Positions 44,967 to 53,276 are shown, counted from the stretch's first letter. The stretch is 64,000 bases of DNA from Phyllobacterium sp. 628 (GCF_014189505.1 NZ_CP050302.1:186001-250000), one strand, 5' to 3'. A program made the numbers and translations. The notes: generated by a model not told the origin, from the sequence alone.

Positions 44967-45400
44967 TTACCTGTTAACGGAATTGGAGAAATGATCCGAC
45001 CGCTGCAGCAATGTTTCAAGACGCTGTTGCAATCTCGTAGCCTCGAACGTCATCCGCACCATCCGAAGTGTATAGGACATCGTGCTTTTGAATGGCACCC
45101 ATGCTTCCAAATCGTCCAGCAGATCATCGGACATCATGTCTTCCAAGGGTCCTGCCCCCAATTGACCAAGGGCCAACTCGTGGTCAGGTAGCCGTGCTTG
45201 GGCAATAATGGCAAGGACCCGCTTCAGCACGAAGTCGCGTGGATCATTAAGAAGGTCGGTTGACGAATGCCATTGTGTGGATCCATCAGATAGGCCTCAA
45301 CATAATCTTGAGCCGTCAGGGGACACTCACCGATCGCAAGCATATCCGGCACCCAGGAGTGGTCGGAGGCTATCGAGGCAGGGGCAAATGCGCTGTCCAT
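44967..45400 (-). pseudogene. DUF6869-like protein, frameshifted
   Basis: ATG 45400 starts a frame (MDSAFAPASIASDHSW, then ECPLTAQDYVEAYLMDP) that is shifted by one base near 45250; the other frame continues NDPRDFVLKRVLAIIAQARLPD, LGAGPLEDMMSDDLLDDLE to the stop at 44967. GPLED followed by an acidic helix is the DUF6869 hallmark. A single indel breaks the gene. Function unknown. Confidence 0.6.
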
Positions 45401-45528
45401 ATTACGGTCAAACCTTTTTGATGTAGACGTGTGACACAGGAATTTATGAGGAAATTGGGACCCGTAAGGACCAGTCGGCCCGAAGCTGCGATTTTGGCCA
45501 ACTCAAAGAACGGATAGCGAACGTGTAA

Positions 45529-46095
45529 TCACGTAGAAGCTGATTCCGAAGCTTGATCTTCCAAGGCGCGGTAAACAGTCATCCTGGAAATGTTCAGGTC
45601 ACGAGCAACGGCGGCTTTCGTTGCGCCAGCCGCGATTCGCCTGCGGATTTCCGCGTCATCGACATTCTTTTTCCTACCCGTGTAGATGCCGTCAGCTTTT
45701 GCCGCGTCGATGCCCGCTCGTTGCCTGTCTTTGATGAACTTGAGTTCCATGTCAGCGACCATGCCGAGGATGGTGATGACCATTCGACCCATGCTTCCGG
45801 CTGTCGTGACTTCGGGCTCAAGAATGCGGAGTGACGCGCCCTTTTCGTCAAGCTCATGAACGAGATTGAGAACGTCGCGTGTGGAACGGCCGAGCCGATC
45901 AAGTCGCAGGACCACCAGCTCGTCGCCCGCATGCAGAAACTGCATAATGGTTTCCAGCTCGGATCGCCCCTTCCGGGACGCTCCAGATCCGGTTTCTGAT
46001 CGGATGATTTCGCAACCTGCGGCCTTCAGACGCTCGTTCTGAATATCGAGGTCCTGATCTGTAGTGCTGACGTGAGCATATCCGATGCGGGCCAT
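45529..46095 (-). CDS. Serine recombinase (Tn3-type resolvase)
   Basis: A 188-residue resolvase/invertase with catalytic Ser in the N-terminal GYAHVSTTDQDLDIQ, the LRLDRLGRSTRDV block, GSMGRMVITILGMVADMELKF and a C-terminal HTH (AAVARDLNISRMTVYRAL). The usual Arg of GYARVST is His, which may lower activity. The upstream region 46096-46350 has several TGTC/GACA half-sites and is the probable res region. It belongs with the Tn3 remnants nearby rather than with the adjacent genes. Confidence 0.85.
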   Translation of the reverse strand: MARIGYAHVSTTDQDLDIQNERLKAAGCEIIRSETGSGASRKGRSELETIMQFLHAGDELVVLRLDRLGRSTRDVLNLVHELDEKGASLRILEPEVTTAGSMGRMVITILGMVADMELKFIKDRQRAGIDAAKADGIYTGRKKNVDDAEIRRRIAAGATKAAVARDLNISRMTVYRALEDQASESAST

Positions 46096-46230
46096 GGCGA
46101 TTCTGTAACATTAGGGTAGTTCCGATTGTGTAACGTCACTTTGATCGAAAATCCACCCTTTTGTTACATTCCAGGCCCGTCACATTAAATGTCACTTTAG
46201 GGCTTACCCAGAGGCTACATTAGGCGAAAC

Positions 46231-46289
46231 GCTGTCGCAAAAGTCCCCCGCTTTAGGCGGACTTTTGCGACCGACATTTGCGAGGCGAA
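46231..46289. repeat. Abutting inverted Tn3-like ends / res-like dyad (b)
   Basis: TGTCGCAAAAGTCC on the left and GGACTTTTGCGACCGACA on the right form a dyad of 12 or more paired bases around a short loop at 46243-46258. The right half continues as the motif seen at 31602 and 46888. It could be two transposon ends joined head to head or a resolvase site. Confidence 0.5.
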
Positions 46290-46355
46290 CTTCAGCGTGA
46301 TTTCAGTCCGCGATATTTGCGACGAAAAATCAGGATTTCCGCGACAAATCGAAGC

Positions 46356-46838
46356 TCATCTCTCGATCCGGAGATCGTTGAGAAATTGCGAAAAGCTCGG
46401 AGAATAGAAGAGTACAAGGCCATATTCTTCGGCCTCCTCCAACGTGTCGGGCTCACCTTCATAAGCGACCAGTTCGTGATCGAGCAGAAAAATCTGTCCG
46501 AAGCGATCCGTCCGCATGCAGACCATGATTGCATTGCCACCGGCATCCGAGCCGATTATCAGAAATCCGTCCGGGAGTGGGTAGGAAGTCGGCTTGGTGA
46601 ATTCCTCGTCAATCTTGGAAAGATCATTCATGTACCGGAGCCTTAACTGTCGCTGCTCCGAATCGAGGTAGGTAATCGATGGCTGGAAGATCAAGCCTCC
46701 GCCGGAGCACTTCAAGTATTCACGCAGTTCCTTAGGAAGAGGCGAGCCGATCTTTGCTTCAAAAGAAACTAGTGCATCTTCTGAAGTCAGGTTTCCGCCT
46801 TCATTTTGGATGGTGTTTACAAATTCATCCAGCGTCAT
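46356..46838 (-). CDS. SMI1/KNR4 (SUKH) domain protein
   Basis: A 160-residue SUKH-fold protein: FEAKIGSPLPKELREYLKCSGGG and LPDGFLIIGSDAGGNAIMV are the core of SMI1/KNR4 proteins. In bacteria these often act as immunity proteins against secreted toxins. No toxin is next to it; it sits between two Tn3-like end motifs (46260-46289 and 46888-46917), so it may be an orphan immunity gene carried on transposon remnants. Confidence 0.8.
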   Translation of the reverse strand: MTLDEFVNTIQNEGGNLTSEDALVSFEAKIGSPLPKELREYLKCSGGGLIFQPSITYLDSEQRQLRLRYMNDLSKIDEEFTKPTSYPLPDGFLIIGSDAGGNAIMVCMRTDRFGQIFLLDHELVAYEGEPDTLEEAEEYGLVLFYSPSFSQFLNDLRIER

Positions 46839-46887
46839 TCACTCAATCCTGTTCAAGTCCGTGTCGCAATATTCCCCACAAAAGTTA

Positions 46888-46917
46888 GAATTTTGCGCCC
46901 GAGTTTTGCAACGCCCA
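46888..46917. repeat. Tn3-type terminal-repeat-like motif (c)
   Basis: GAATTTTGCGCCCGAGTTTT and following bases, 16 bases beyond the tnpA fragment stop, where the transposon end should lie. About 75-80% matching to motifs (a) and (b). Confidence 0.45.
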
Positions 46918-46932
46918 TTTTCGCACCGCTGC

Positions 46933-47115
46933 TCAGGCAGCGATTTTGCCGAAATCTATCCGGCTGTCCAGGTCGAGATCGAACCGACCGTAGGGATTAA
47001 CGTGAGCGTAGATCAGCGGCGTGAGGCCGCGATAATCTTCCGGTGCCATACGGCTGTGCCAGGCTGGTTCGGAGAGCACGGTTTGCAGCATGCGCGTGTT
47101 CACATAAGCTACTCT
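46933..47115 (-). pseudogene. Tn3-family transposase, C-terminal fragment
   Basis: Reads VAYVNTRMLQTVLSEPAWH then RGLTPLIYAHVNPYGRFDLD, the conserved end of Tn3-family TnpA. Only about the last 60 residues remain; the fragment joins directly to a PRC-barrel gene fragment at about 47110. The frame runs on to 47142 through unrelated sequence. Confidence 0.75.
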
Positions 47116-47459
47116 TCCGTTGCCGACATTGTGGCGGTCCAATTCTTGTCGTTCTCAGAATAAGAGACTTTCACCGCTGCGGGAGCCACGATGACATATT
47201 TTTCACCAAGGCCAAGGACGCCACCTGCGGATACGATGTAACCCGCCAACTTGCCTTCCGAAAGGATCAGATCCTTAATTTCGCCAATCGATTTGTTCTG
47301 ACCGTCGACAATGTTCAATCCAATGAGGTTGTAGGAAAGAACGTCAGTCGGCTGCGCCGTGATAAAGGTTTCCGTGGTGGTTGCCGTGGCTGTTTGGGCG
47401 CCAGCGTTGCAAATGGGATTCCGCACTCTGACGCATAACGAATTGGATTTGGCAGTCAT
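47109..47459 (-). pseudogene. PRC-barrel domain protein, broken at both ends
   Basis: The central part (TTTETFITAQPTDVLSYNLI, GLNIVDGQNKSIGEIKDLIL, GLGEKYVIVAPAAVKVSYSE) is a typical secreted PRC-barrel protein of rhizobia. The signal peptide appears in another frame (around 47390-47420), and the C-terminus ends where the Tn3 fragment begins. Probably non-functional. Confidence 0.65.
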
Positions 47460-47532
47460 AGAGATTTAGCTGCCTTTGCAAAGAAAATCCAGCTTTTTTC
47501 TCACGGTTGTTCATTGGGTTTATGCGCGGAAA

Positions 47533-47811
47533 TCATATGTTCGATCGCAGTGTCGACCAACTGCGGACCCGTTCATACACCAGGATATGGACTTCTTCGG
47601 CTGCTTCGACAAAGACGGCACGGGCCTTAAGAACAGAAGTCTTCCCCGCTATCGCGCTTCGGCAGGCGGCACAGGCCACACCGTGCTTTTCGCTACAATG
47701 CTTGAACCAATGCTCTGCCAGCAATGCAAGTGCGTGCTCTATGTTTCGCACAACTTCAATGCGACCGGTACGCGGCGATTTTACAGTGACATATTCAAAC
47801 GGCTTTCCCAT
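47533..47811 (-). CDS. DUF982 family protein
   Basis: A 92-residue small protein with the DUF982 pattern: MGKPFEYVTVKSPRTGRIEV, HALALLAEHWF, C-x-SAIAG-K and ARAVFVEAAEEVHILV. Function unknown; common on rhizobial plasmids. A weaker GGAAC-N18-GTT sequence lies at 47819-47844, almost touching the start codon. Confidence 0.75.
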   Translation of the reverse strand: MGKPFEYVTVKSPRTGRIEVVRNIEHALALLAEHWFKHCSEKHGVACAACRSAIAGKTSVLKARAVFVEAAEEVHILVYERVRSWSTLRSNI

Positions 47812-48000
47812 ACATAGAAACTGTTTATAGGAAAAAGTTGTTCCATAAGACGCTGCGAAAGTTGCACTACTGCGAAGGTGAACTGCGTCAAGGAAAGGAT
47901 AATGTGGGCATGGCGGCTAATGTCACCAATTGTGGACGCTTGTTTTGGCGATGCGCGAAGGTGTGCCTCCCTACAACGTGCGCAGGATGCGAGATAACCT

Positions 48001-49041
48001 TTAATTTTTCGGTACGACATTCGAAAGTGGCCCACTGACAACACAGCGCAATCCCTTCGGATCAAACGTTACAACAGGTCTTTCTCCAAAAACAGCTGCC
48101 AGCGCCGAGCGGATATAACGGGTACCATAACCTGTTCTGCTCGGCTCCTTCACCGGAGGCCCCCCCATCTCGATCCACTCCAATTTCAATATCGGCTGTT
48201 TAGAGGTAGAGACTTCCCAAATCACACTTATGCGTCCGGTAACCGTCGACAGCGCCCCGTACTTGATTGCGTTCGTGACAAGTTCGTGCAGGCAGAGAGC
48301 AAGTGTTGTCCCCGCCTCCCGAGTGAGTGTGAGCTCTGGACCTTCGATACGAAACCGCTTCGTTGTGTCTGCGCTATAAGGTTTCAGGGTAAGGTCCACG
48401 ATCCCTCTTAAGGCGACGGTGTCGCCACCTTGTTCGAAAACAGCGGAGTGAACGTTGGCCAAAGCTCCAAGTCGTCCTTCGAAATCTGTGGTGAGAGCAT
48501 CAATTGTATCTGCACCGCGACGGGTCATGCGAAATATCGATGTTACACTCGCCAGAATGTTTTTAACGCGGTGGTTCAGTTCGAAACGAAGCTCTTTCTC
48601 GCGTTCGAAGGAGTCTCTGACTTCACGTTGACGCAGACGGGCAAGAAGCGCCGATTGAATACCGCTTACGAGTTCGAGGGAAACAACGGGTCTTTGGAAA
48701 AACATTTGTCTCGCTTGCGGCCAACGCTTCTCAAGTTCGGCGCGAATGCGCGCTTGTGGTGCTCTTCGATCGAGGAGCAGAAAAATTGGCAGGTCAGACC
48801 AGTTGGGCTGCCCCGACAAATGATTTGCTACGGCATCGATGGTCTCGTTTGTGAGCGACTCGTGCGTTGCAAGGATTACACCAGGTGATTGCGACAGCAT
48901 TTCCCCCAGATCATCCGTCTTGGCACAAACCCTGACGTTCATCCCGTGCTCAACCAGAAGAAGCTCAATAAAGGCTGCATCTTTCCTGTAGGGTGCCAGG
49001 ACAAGCACCCAATCCAGTTCGCCATGATTGTGGCCGTCCAT
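48001..49041 (-). CDS. HWE-family histidine kinase with pseudo-receiver domain
   Basis: A 346-residue kinase. Residues 1-130 look like a receiver-type fold, but the acceptor strand reads GVILATHESL with no Asp, so it is a pseudo-receiver. The kinase core has H157 in FELNHRVKNILASVTS and the N-box HELVTNAIKYG (252-262), as in HWE/HisKA_2 enzymes. Its start overlaps the stop of the KaiC-like gene (TAATG at 49039-49043), so KaiC-like protein and kinase are made together. Confidence 0.85.
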   Translation of the reverse strand: MDGHNHGELDWVLVLAPYRKDAAFIELLLVEHGMNVRVCAKTDDLGEMLSQSPGVILATHESLTNETIDAVANHLSGQPNWSDLPIFLLLDRRAPQARIRAELEKRWPQARQMFFQRPVVSLELVSGIQSALLARLRQREVRDSFEREKELRFELNHRVKNILASVTSIFRMTRRGADTIDALTTDFEGRLGALANVHSAVFEQGGDTVALRGIVDLTLKPYSADTTKRFRIEGPELTLTREAGTTLALCLHELVTNAIKYGALSTVTGRISVIWEVSTSKQPILKLEWIEMGGPPVKEPSRTGYGTRYIRSALAAVFGERPVVTFDPKGLRCVVSGPLSNVVPKN

Positions 49042-50483
49042 TACGCCTCAGGCAAGGGATTGTATGGAACCACGGTAATGCCGGAACTCTCGATCAGAAG
49101 CTCCCTGACATCAAGGTCATGCGGGCCATGGCGCTTCTTTACCACCGTTATGCTGCGCCGGAGCTTTCCTTCATGTTCGGAAATTCTGAGAAGAAGCACC
49201 GTGTCGCCCAGAAAGCTGACATCAACGTCAATCCCGACGTTTTGACCCAGCAATCCATGTTGCGCCACGATCAACATCGTCAGGACACCCGAACGCGCAA
49301 GATATTTGAGCAAGGACTGAATATCCCGCACGGCCTTTTCACGATGAGGAAGCGAATTCAAATATCCGGTGAAGCTGTCGATCACCACCACACGGGATTT
49401 TTCACGCGTAACCACGTCCTGAACAATTTTGCCAAATTCGCCAGGCGAGATCTCATTTGGATTGAAATCCAGTATGATCAGTTGGCCGTCCTTGTGAAAC
49501 TGGCGCAAGTCCATGCCCAGCCCTTCGGAGCGGCGGAAAAACGTCTCGAGACGTTCCTCAAACAGAAAGAGTGCGACGCTCTCGCCGCGTTTCAACGCAG
49601 CGGTCGCATAAAGGGAGGACATCGTTGATTTGCCCGTGCCCGACTGGCCAATCACAAGCGTGGTGGTCCCAGATTCCTGTCCGCCCCCAAACATTTCGTC
49701 AAGAGCTGTGACACCCGACTTGATCAGCTGTGGCTTGACCGTTTCGGATGCCGCGCCTGGAATAATTCTCGGATAAACAATAACGCCCTGCCCCTCACGA
49801 ATAGCCATATCATGATAACCATCGGCTATGGGAACGCCGCGCATTTTACTGACCTCAATCCGGCGACGCACCCCGCCATATTCCTCGAGAGATTTATCAA
49901 AGCGGATCACGCCATGGGCGATACCTTCAACCTCTTCGCCGCTGCGCTCGGCCGAACCGTTCGTCTGGGTGTCCAGAAGCAGAGCGACAACGCCGTGTGT
50001 CGCAAGAAATGTTTTGAAAGCCAACAATTCCCGGCGAAACCGCGGCGAATCGCCCGTGATCAACCGGATTTCCAAAAGTGAATCGTAAACAAGCCTGTTG
50101 GGCTTGTATTCCTCGATAGCTTTTTCGACGGCTTTTCGGGTTTCATCCAACCGAAGCTCAGTGGTTTGAAAGATTGACTGGTCTGATCCACCATTCATGG
50201 CCTCAGAGGCGGATAATTCTTCCACTCTGATACCATCCAGTTTCCATCCGTGTGACACTGCAATGGATTTGAGCTCTGCCTTTGTTTGAGATAGGCTGAC
50301 GTAAAGACAGCGTTCTCCGTTTTCAATGCCGGCGAGCAGGAACTGCAGCGCAGCTGTAGTTTTACCCGACCCCGGCGCTCCTTGAAGAATATAGAAATTG
50401 GACGAGGGCAAGCCGCCGCGAAGGATTTCGTCTAATCCGCTAATTCCGGTTTTGACAACCGACGGCTTTTTGCGTGTGACCAT
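49041..50483 (-). CDS. KaiC-like double RecA-fold ATPase
   Basis: A 480-residue protein with two KaiC domains: CI with Walker A GAPGSGKT (35-42) and CII with Walker A GQSGTGKS (279-286), catalytic Glu pair FEER near 308-311, and VVVIDSFTGYLNSLP Walker B in CII. The C-terminal domain lacks the Ser-Thr phosphorylation pair region of cyanobacterial KaiC, and no kaiA or kaiB is near. Non-cyanobacterial KaiC proteins paired with kinases are thought to act in stress or redox signalling; a timing role is not shown. Forms a transcription unit with the HWE kinase and perhaps the REC gene upstream. Confidence 0.9.
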   Translation of the reverse strand: MVTRKKPSVVKTGISGLDEILRGGLPSSNFYILQGAPGSGKTTAALQFLLAGIENGERCLYVSLSQTKAELKSIAVSHGWKLDGIRVEELSASEAMNGGSDQSIFQTTELRLDETRKAVEKAIEEYKPNRLVYDSLLEIRLITGDSPRFRRELLAFKTFLATHGVVALLLDTQTNGSAERSGEEVEGIAHGVIRFDKSLEEYGGVRRRIEVSKMRGVPIADGYHDMAIREGQGVIVYPRIIPGAASETVKPQLIKSGVTALDEMFGGGQESGTTTLVIGQSGTGKSTMSSLYATAALKRGESVALFLFEERLETFFRRSEGLGMDLRQFHKDGQLIILDFNPNEISPGEFGKIVQDVVTREKSRVVVIDSFTGYLNSLPHREKAVRDIQSLLKYLARSGVLTMLIVAQHGLLGQNVGIDVDVSFLGDTVLLLRISEHEGKLRRSITVVKKRHGPHDLDVRELLIESSGITVVPYNPLPEA

Positions 50484-50644
50484 GTCTATCGATCCACTCC
50501 TGGAAATCTAGCAAGTCGGACAGGCAGGACCGCTGAAACTGCACATGCTTCCGCTTTATATTTCCGGACTGCCCTCGTCAACATTACCATTACTCGACAA
50601 TCGCCCAAAAGTGGGCGGTTGAAGGGCGAGCGTCCACCAATATG

Positions 50645-51013
50645 CTAATCCAATACCAACTCTCGCACGGTCTTGATGATGTGCACAGGCTGGTATGGTT
50701 TCCTGAAAAAACGACCTTGAACTGGAAGGCTGGCATCGGTCATGTGCCGGTGGCCGGAGGTGATGATAATCTTTATGGGGGGCCACCTGTCGCGAACAGC
50801 GGCTGCGAGTTTGAGACCGTCCATGCTTCCAGGCATATCGATATCAGTGAAAAGCACCTGAATGTCGGGGCTTTGATGGAGGATTGTTATTGCTTCGTCA
50901 GCATTTCCCGCTTCGAGAACCCTGAAACCGGCAGCTTCCAACGCAGAGGAGATATCCATACGAATAATCACTTCGTCTTCGACAACCAGAACTGTGATCA
51001 ATTCTTCCGTCAT
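50645..51013 (-). CDS. Single-domain response regulator near KaiC
   Basis: A 122-residue REC domain: E12-D13, acceptor D57 in VLFTDIDMPGSMDG, conserved Thr/Ser in IIITSGH and FFRKPYQP lysine. Same strand as, and 160 bases upstream of, the KaiC-like gene; likely the partner of the HWE kinase at 48001. No output domain. Confidence 0.87.
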   Translation of the reverse strand: MTEELITVLVVEDEVIIRMDISSALEAAGFRVLEAGNADEAITILHQSPDIQVLFTDIDMPGSMDGLKLAAAVRDRWPPIKIIITSGHRHMTDASLPVQGRFFRKPYQPVHIIKTVRELVLD

Positions 51014-51387
51014 AAGAAAACCCTTTCATGCGTAGCCATTCAAAAAGGAAGCCACTCTGCATTATCGGCAACTTAACGTAACGCGACTGCTTTCAAATCG
51101 ATCCCAAGACATTAAAATCTTTAGCGAAAGGGTTCCGCGGACATGAAAAAACTCTCCGCTCTAATGGTGCGTCTCGAACTGGACAGTGCGCCAAACCGTG
51201 GAAAAGCCAGCGAAAGGTGCCGACGCTAAAAGCACGGTATAGCAATGCCGCCGTTCGAAAGGAACGAAACCCCAAGGTCGTGGTTATTGAGATAGAACAA
51301 TCAAGCGAGAATGATTGGAACCTGAAATCGTGTACCAGAGGAAGGGACGCGGGCTCGCAGTTCCGATCTTTGTAGAATGGCAAGAAG
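51014..51387. other. Intergenic region with EcfG-like promoter
   Basis: Holds the promoter at 51261-51285. A 28-codon frame at 51142 (MKKLSALMVRLELD) is possible but unsupported. Confidence 0.4.
51261..51285 (+). promoter_or_regulatory. Sigma-EcfG-like promoter for Rmf-like gene
   Basis: GGAAC (51261-51265), 17 bases, GTT (51283-51285), about 100 bases before ATG 51388. Confidence 0.62.
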
Positions 51388-51636
51388 ATGTGGATGGCCA
51401 ACCAACTGAGCCAACTAGAAGTGTTTTTCAAATGGGCATTTGGAAAGGGCAGTGTCCGTGGGTCATGCGCTTACTCGATTGGATACAACGCGGGCCTCAT
51501 GCATGATCCCAAACTCATGGATGCGTCAGAAACCAACCCCTACCGGCCTCATAGCGATGACTGGTCAGACTGGCGCGCCGGTTATGAAGACGGTTGCGAT
51601 GCAATTTACAATAGTGAGGCCTCGCGTTTGCTTTGA
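51388..51636 (+). CDS. Rmf/CrpP-like small protein
   Basis: An 82-residue protein whose central part (AYSIGYNAGLMHDP, then NPYRP, then W-x2-WRAGYEDGCDA) has the spacing of ribosome modulation factor: G-Y-x2-G at the start, C/N-P-Y in the loop and W-x3-G-(W/Y)-x-(E/D) at the end. A role in ribosome hibernation is therefore possible, which fits the stress-type promoter at 51261, but the match is weak and rests on pattern only. Its stop overlaps the next start (TGATG at 51634-51638). Confidence 0.55.
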   Translation: MWMANQLSQLEVFFKWAFGKGSVRGSCAYSIGYNAGLMHDPKLMDASETNPYRPHSDDWSDWRAGYEDGCDAIYNSEASRLL

Positions 51637-51899
51637 TGCAGGACCACAAGGAAATGTTGGTGGCAAAAGGTATGTCAACGAATTAAGACCTTGAAACAGC
51701 GCTGGAAAAAGCAGGAGACGGCAGCACGGGCTATAATCGGTTTACTGAAGATCTATCTCGGGCTCATCGCGATGCGATGTGTTTTTCCATCAGGGTTCTG
51801 CAGATTGCCAACGATATCGCAGAACACAAGTCTTTGACTTTTTCTAAGCTGGCAAAACTTGTTGGCGAAAGCAAACCGCCTTATAATGACCCGCTCTGA
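51636..51899 (+). pseudogene. Coupled small gene with in-frame stop
   Basis: ATG 51636 overlaps the preceding stop. The frame reads MQDHKEMLVAKGMSTN, TAA at 51684-51686, then continues open as DLETALEKAGDGSTGYNRFT, DLSRAHRDAMCFSIRVLQIA and ends PPYNDPL at 51899. The 88-codon length, the coupling and the coding look of the second part indicate one gene broken by a nonsense codon. Function unknown. Confidence 0.55.
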
Positions 51900-51912
51900 T
51901 CGACAAAAAGTG

Positions 51913-51938
51913 CCACCCGAGCATTTGTTCTCGGGTGG
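51913..51938. terminator. Bidirectional hairpin terminator
   Basis: Arms CCACCCGAG and CTCGGGTGG are a perfect 9-bp pair with an 8-base loop, between the convergent genes ending at 51899 and 51954. On the reverse strand it is followed by CACTTTTTG, a short T run. Confidence 0.75.
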
Positions 51939-51953
51939 TTGATCAGAATTCCA

Positions 51954-52559
51954 CTAAGGCATCAATTGGCTTGACCGGCGCAGGCGATCACGTTCCTTTG
52001 CAACATCCTCATCGGAATATTCCGGGGAATCCGCGTCGAAGCCCTCCCAACCTTCTTCCCGATAGGTTGCACGTCTGCTGGCCAGATCGACGGCGGTGGT
52101 GTCGTCATTCAATATCGCCCGAGCCGTTCCAGCCTCGTTGTCATCTACCTTGACGGAGACCAGGGTACTGCCTCGGCGAACACCTTCCGCATAAACGTGA
52201 GCGTCATCCTCATCGACGCCCTCTTTGGTCAAAGAACCAATGATCCCGCCCGTTGCGCCTCCGGCCACCGCGCCTGCAACCGCTCCAGTTGCTGTGGCAG
52301 CAAGCCAACCTGCCGCAACCACAGGGCCTACACCGGGAATTGCCAGCATTCCCAAGCCTGCAAGCAGTCCGCCTGCGCCGCCGACGACAGCGCCGATGCC
52401 GGCACCAGCTGCAGCGGCTTCGCCTGCGTTACTGTCACGGTCGTCGCCTTCGCGACCTACAATGCTGATTTTGTCGGATGAAATGCCGGCGCGCTCAAGT
52501 TCACTGACCACATCGCGGGCATCTGAGTGATTGTCGTAAAGTCCTGTTATGGTTTGCAT
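51954..52559 (-). CDS. General stress protein, YflT-like, copy 2
   Basis: A 201-residue paralogue of 36375-36977 with the same order: YflT domain (ITGLYDNHSDARDVVSELER), Gly/Ala-rich zipper region (residues 50-110), stress-domain repeat (VRRGSTLVSVKVDDNEA) and charged tail. It follows the PepSY-like gene by 34 bases, with the EcfG-like promoter at 52961. Here the module is complete with its DUF6894 gene. Confidence 0.85.
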   Translation of the reverse strand: MQTITGLYDNHSDARDVVSELERAGISSDKISIVGREGDDRDSNAGEAAAAGAGIGAVVGGAGGLLAGLGMLAIPGVGPVVAAGWLAATATGAVAGAVAGGATGGIIGSLTKEGVDEDDAHVYAEGVRRGSTLVSVKVDDNEAGTARAILNDDTTAVDLASRRATYREEGWEGFDADSPEYSDEDVAKERDRLRRSSQLMP

Positions 52560-52593
52560 CTGTATCTCCCTGATTTGTTGGTCTGTCGAGCGC

Positions 52594-52914
52594 TTATTTT
52601 GCGGCTTCGGTAATATTGCCCTGATAGTCCAACTTCACATTGACGGTCTTGCCGTCTTTGATTGCTGTTGCGCTCCAGATCCCATCATCACCTTTCGTCA
52701 TTGCGGTGATGTCGGAATAACCTTTGGCTTCAATGCGTTTTTCAGCCTGCCCCTCTGTGAAGCTGTTCGCTCCCGCAACGGGCGCTGCAGGGTTCTTTGT
52801 ATCCGGGGTTGCAACTGCTGGAGTTTGGGGATCGGCCGCAGGCTTTGTTGCTTCCTGGGCATAAGCTGAGGAAAGCAGTGAAAGCGCTCCGAGCGCCAGT
52901 GCGATACGTTTCAT
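52594..52914 (-). CDS. Secreted PepSY-like small protein, copy 2
   Basis: A 106-residue secreted protein (signal MKRIALALGALSLLSSAYAQ) with Pro-rich linker and a PepSY-like domain (NSFTEGQAEKRIEAKGYSD through TVNVKLDYQGNITEAAK). The signal and linker are almost identical to copy 1, while the domain has more changes. GGAGGT precedes ATG 52914. Confidence 0.82.
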   Translation of the reverse strand: MKRIALALGALSLLSSAYAQEATKPAADPQTPAVATPDTKNPAAPVAGANSFTEGQAEKRIEAKGYSDITAMTKGDDGIWSATAIKDGKTVNVKLDYQGNITEAAK

Positions 52915-52960
52915 ATTGACCTCCTGATTTCCTGATCCTTTGATGATCAGCTGAGGAAGT

Positions 52961-52985
52961 AACCGCTGGAGCGGCTCATAGTTCC
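52961..52985 (-). promoter_or_regulatory. Sigma-EcfG-like promoter, stress module copy 2
   Basis: Reverse strand GGAAC (52981-52985), 17 bases, GTT (52961-52963), with the same CAGCGGTTAC context as copy 1. Confidence 0.68.
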
Positions 52986-53024
52986 GTGCATGCTCGCGCA
53001 AACATCGCCTGTCATCGAACAGGT

Positions 53025-53276
53025 CTACAAACCGGGCGGATTTGGAGCAGAACTCAGCAAATCAACAAAGAAAATTGTCCCGATCAACTGTTCGGTGTCG
53101 TTATAGACACGGACCACCCACCGGGTAGGATCGTTACCCTCAAGCACCTCATCGATAATCGTCTCCAGTGCGGCCCGGCGAGCTTCCGCCAGTGCTTCTT
53201 CATGATCGCGAAGTTCGATATCAGTGACTTCTTCGCGTTCGGTTTCTTCGTGAAAGACAAACCGAAACTTCGGCAT
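53025..53276 (-). CDS. DUF6894 family protein (intact copy)
   Basis: An 83-residue protein: MPKFRFVFHEETEREEVTDI, LRDHEEALAEARRAALETII, RWVVRVYNDTEQLIGTIFFV. DUF6894 proteins are short, beta-rich and frequent in Rhizobiales; function unknown. ATG 53276 gives the usual MPKF start. An EcfG-like promoter lies at 53365-53389. Confidence 0.8.
   Translation of the reverse strand: MPKFRFVFHEETEREEVTDIELRDHEEALAEARRAALETIIDEVLEGNDPTRWVVRVYNDTEQLIGTIFFVDLLSSAPNPPGL

Noticed and set aside
48993..49628. 211-codon frame on + strand
   Set aside because: Antisense to the KaiC-like gene.
49041..50483. A circadian kaiABC system
   Set aside because: Only a KaiC-like protein is present; no kaiA or kaiB and no Ser-Thr phosphorylation pair.
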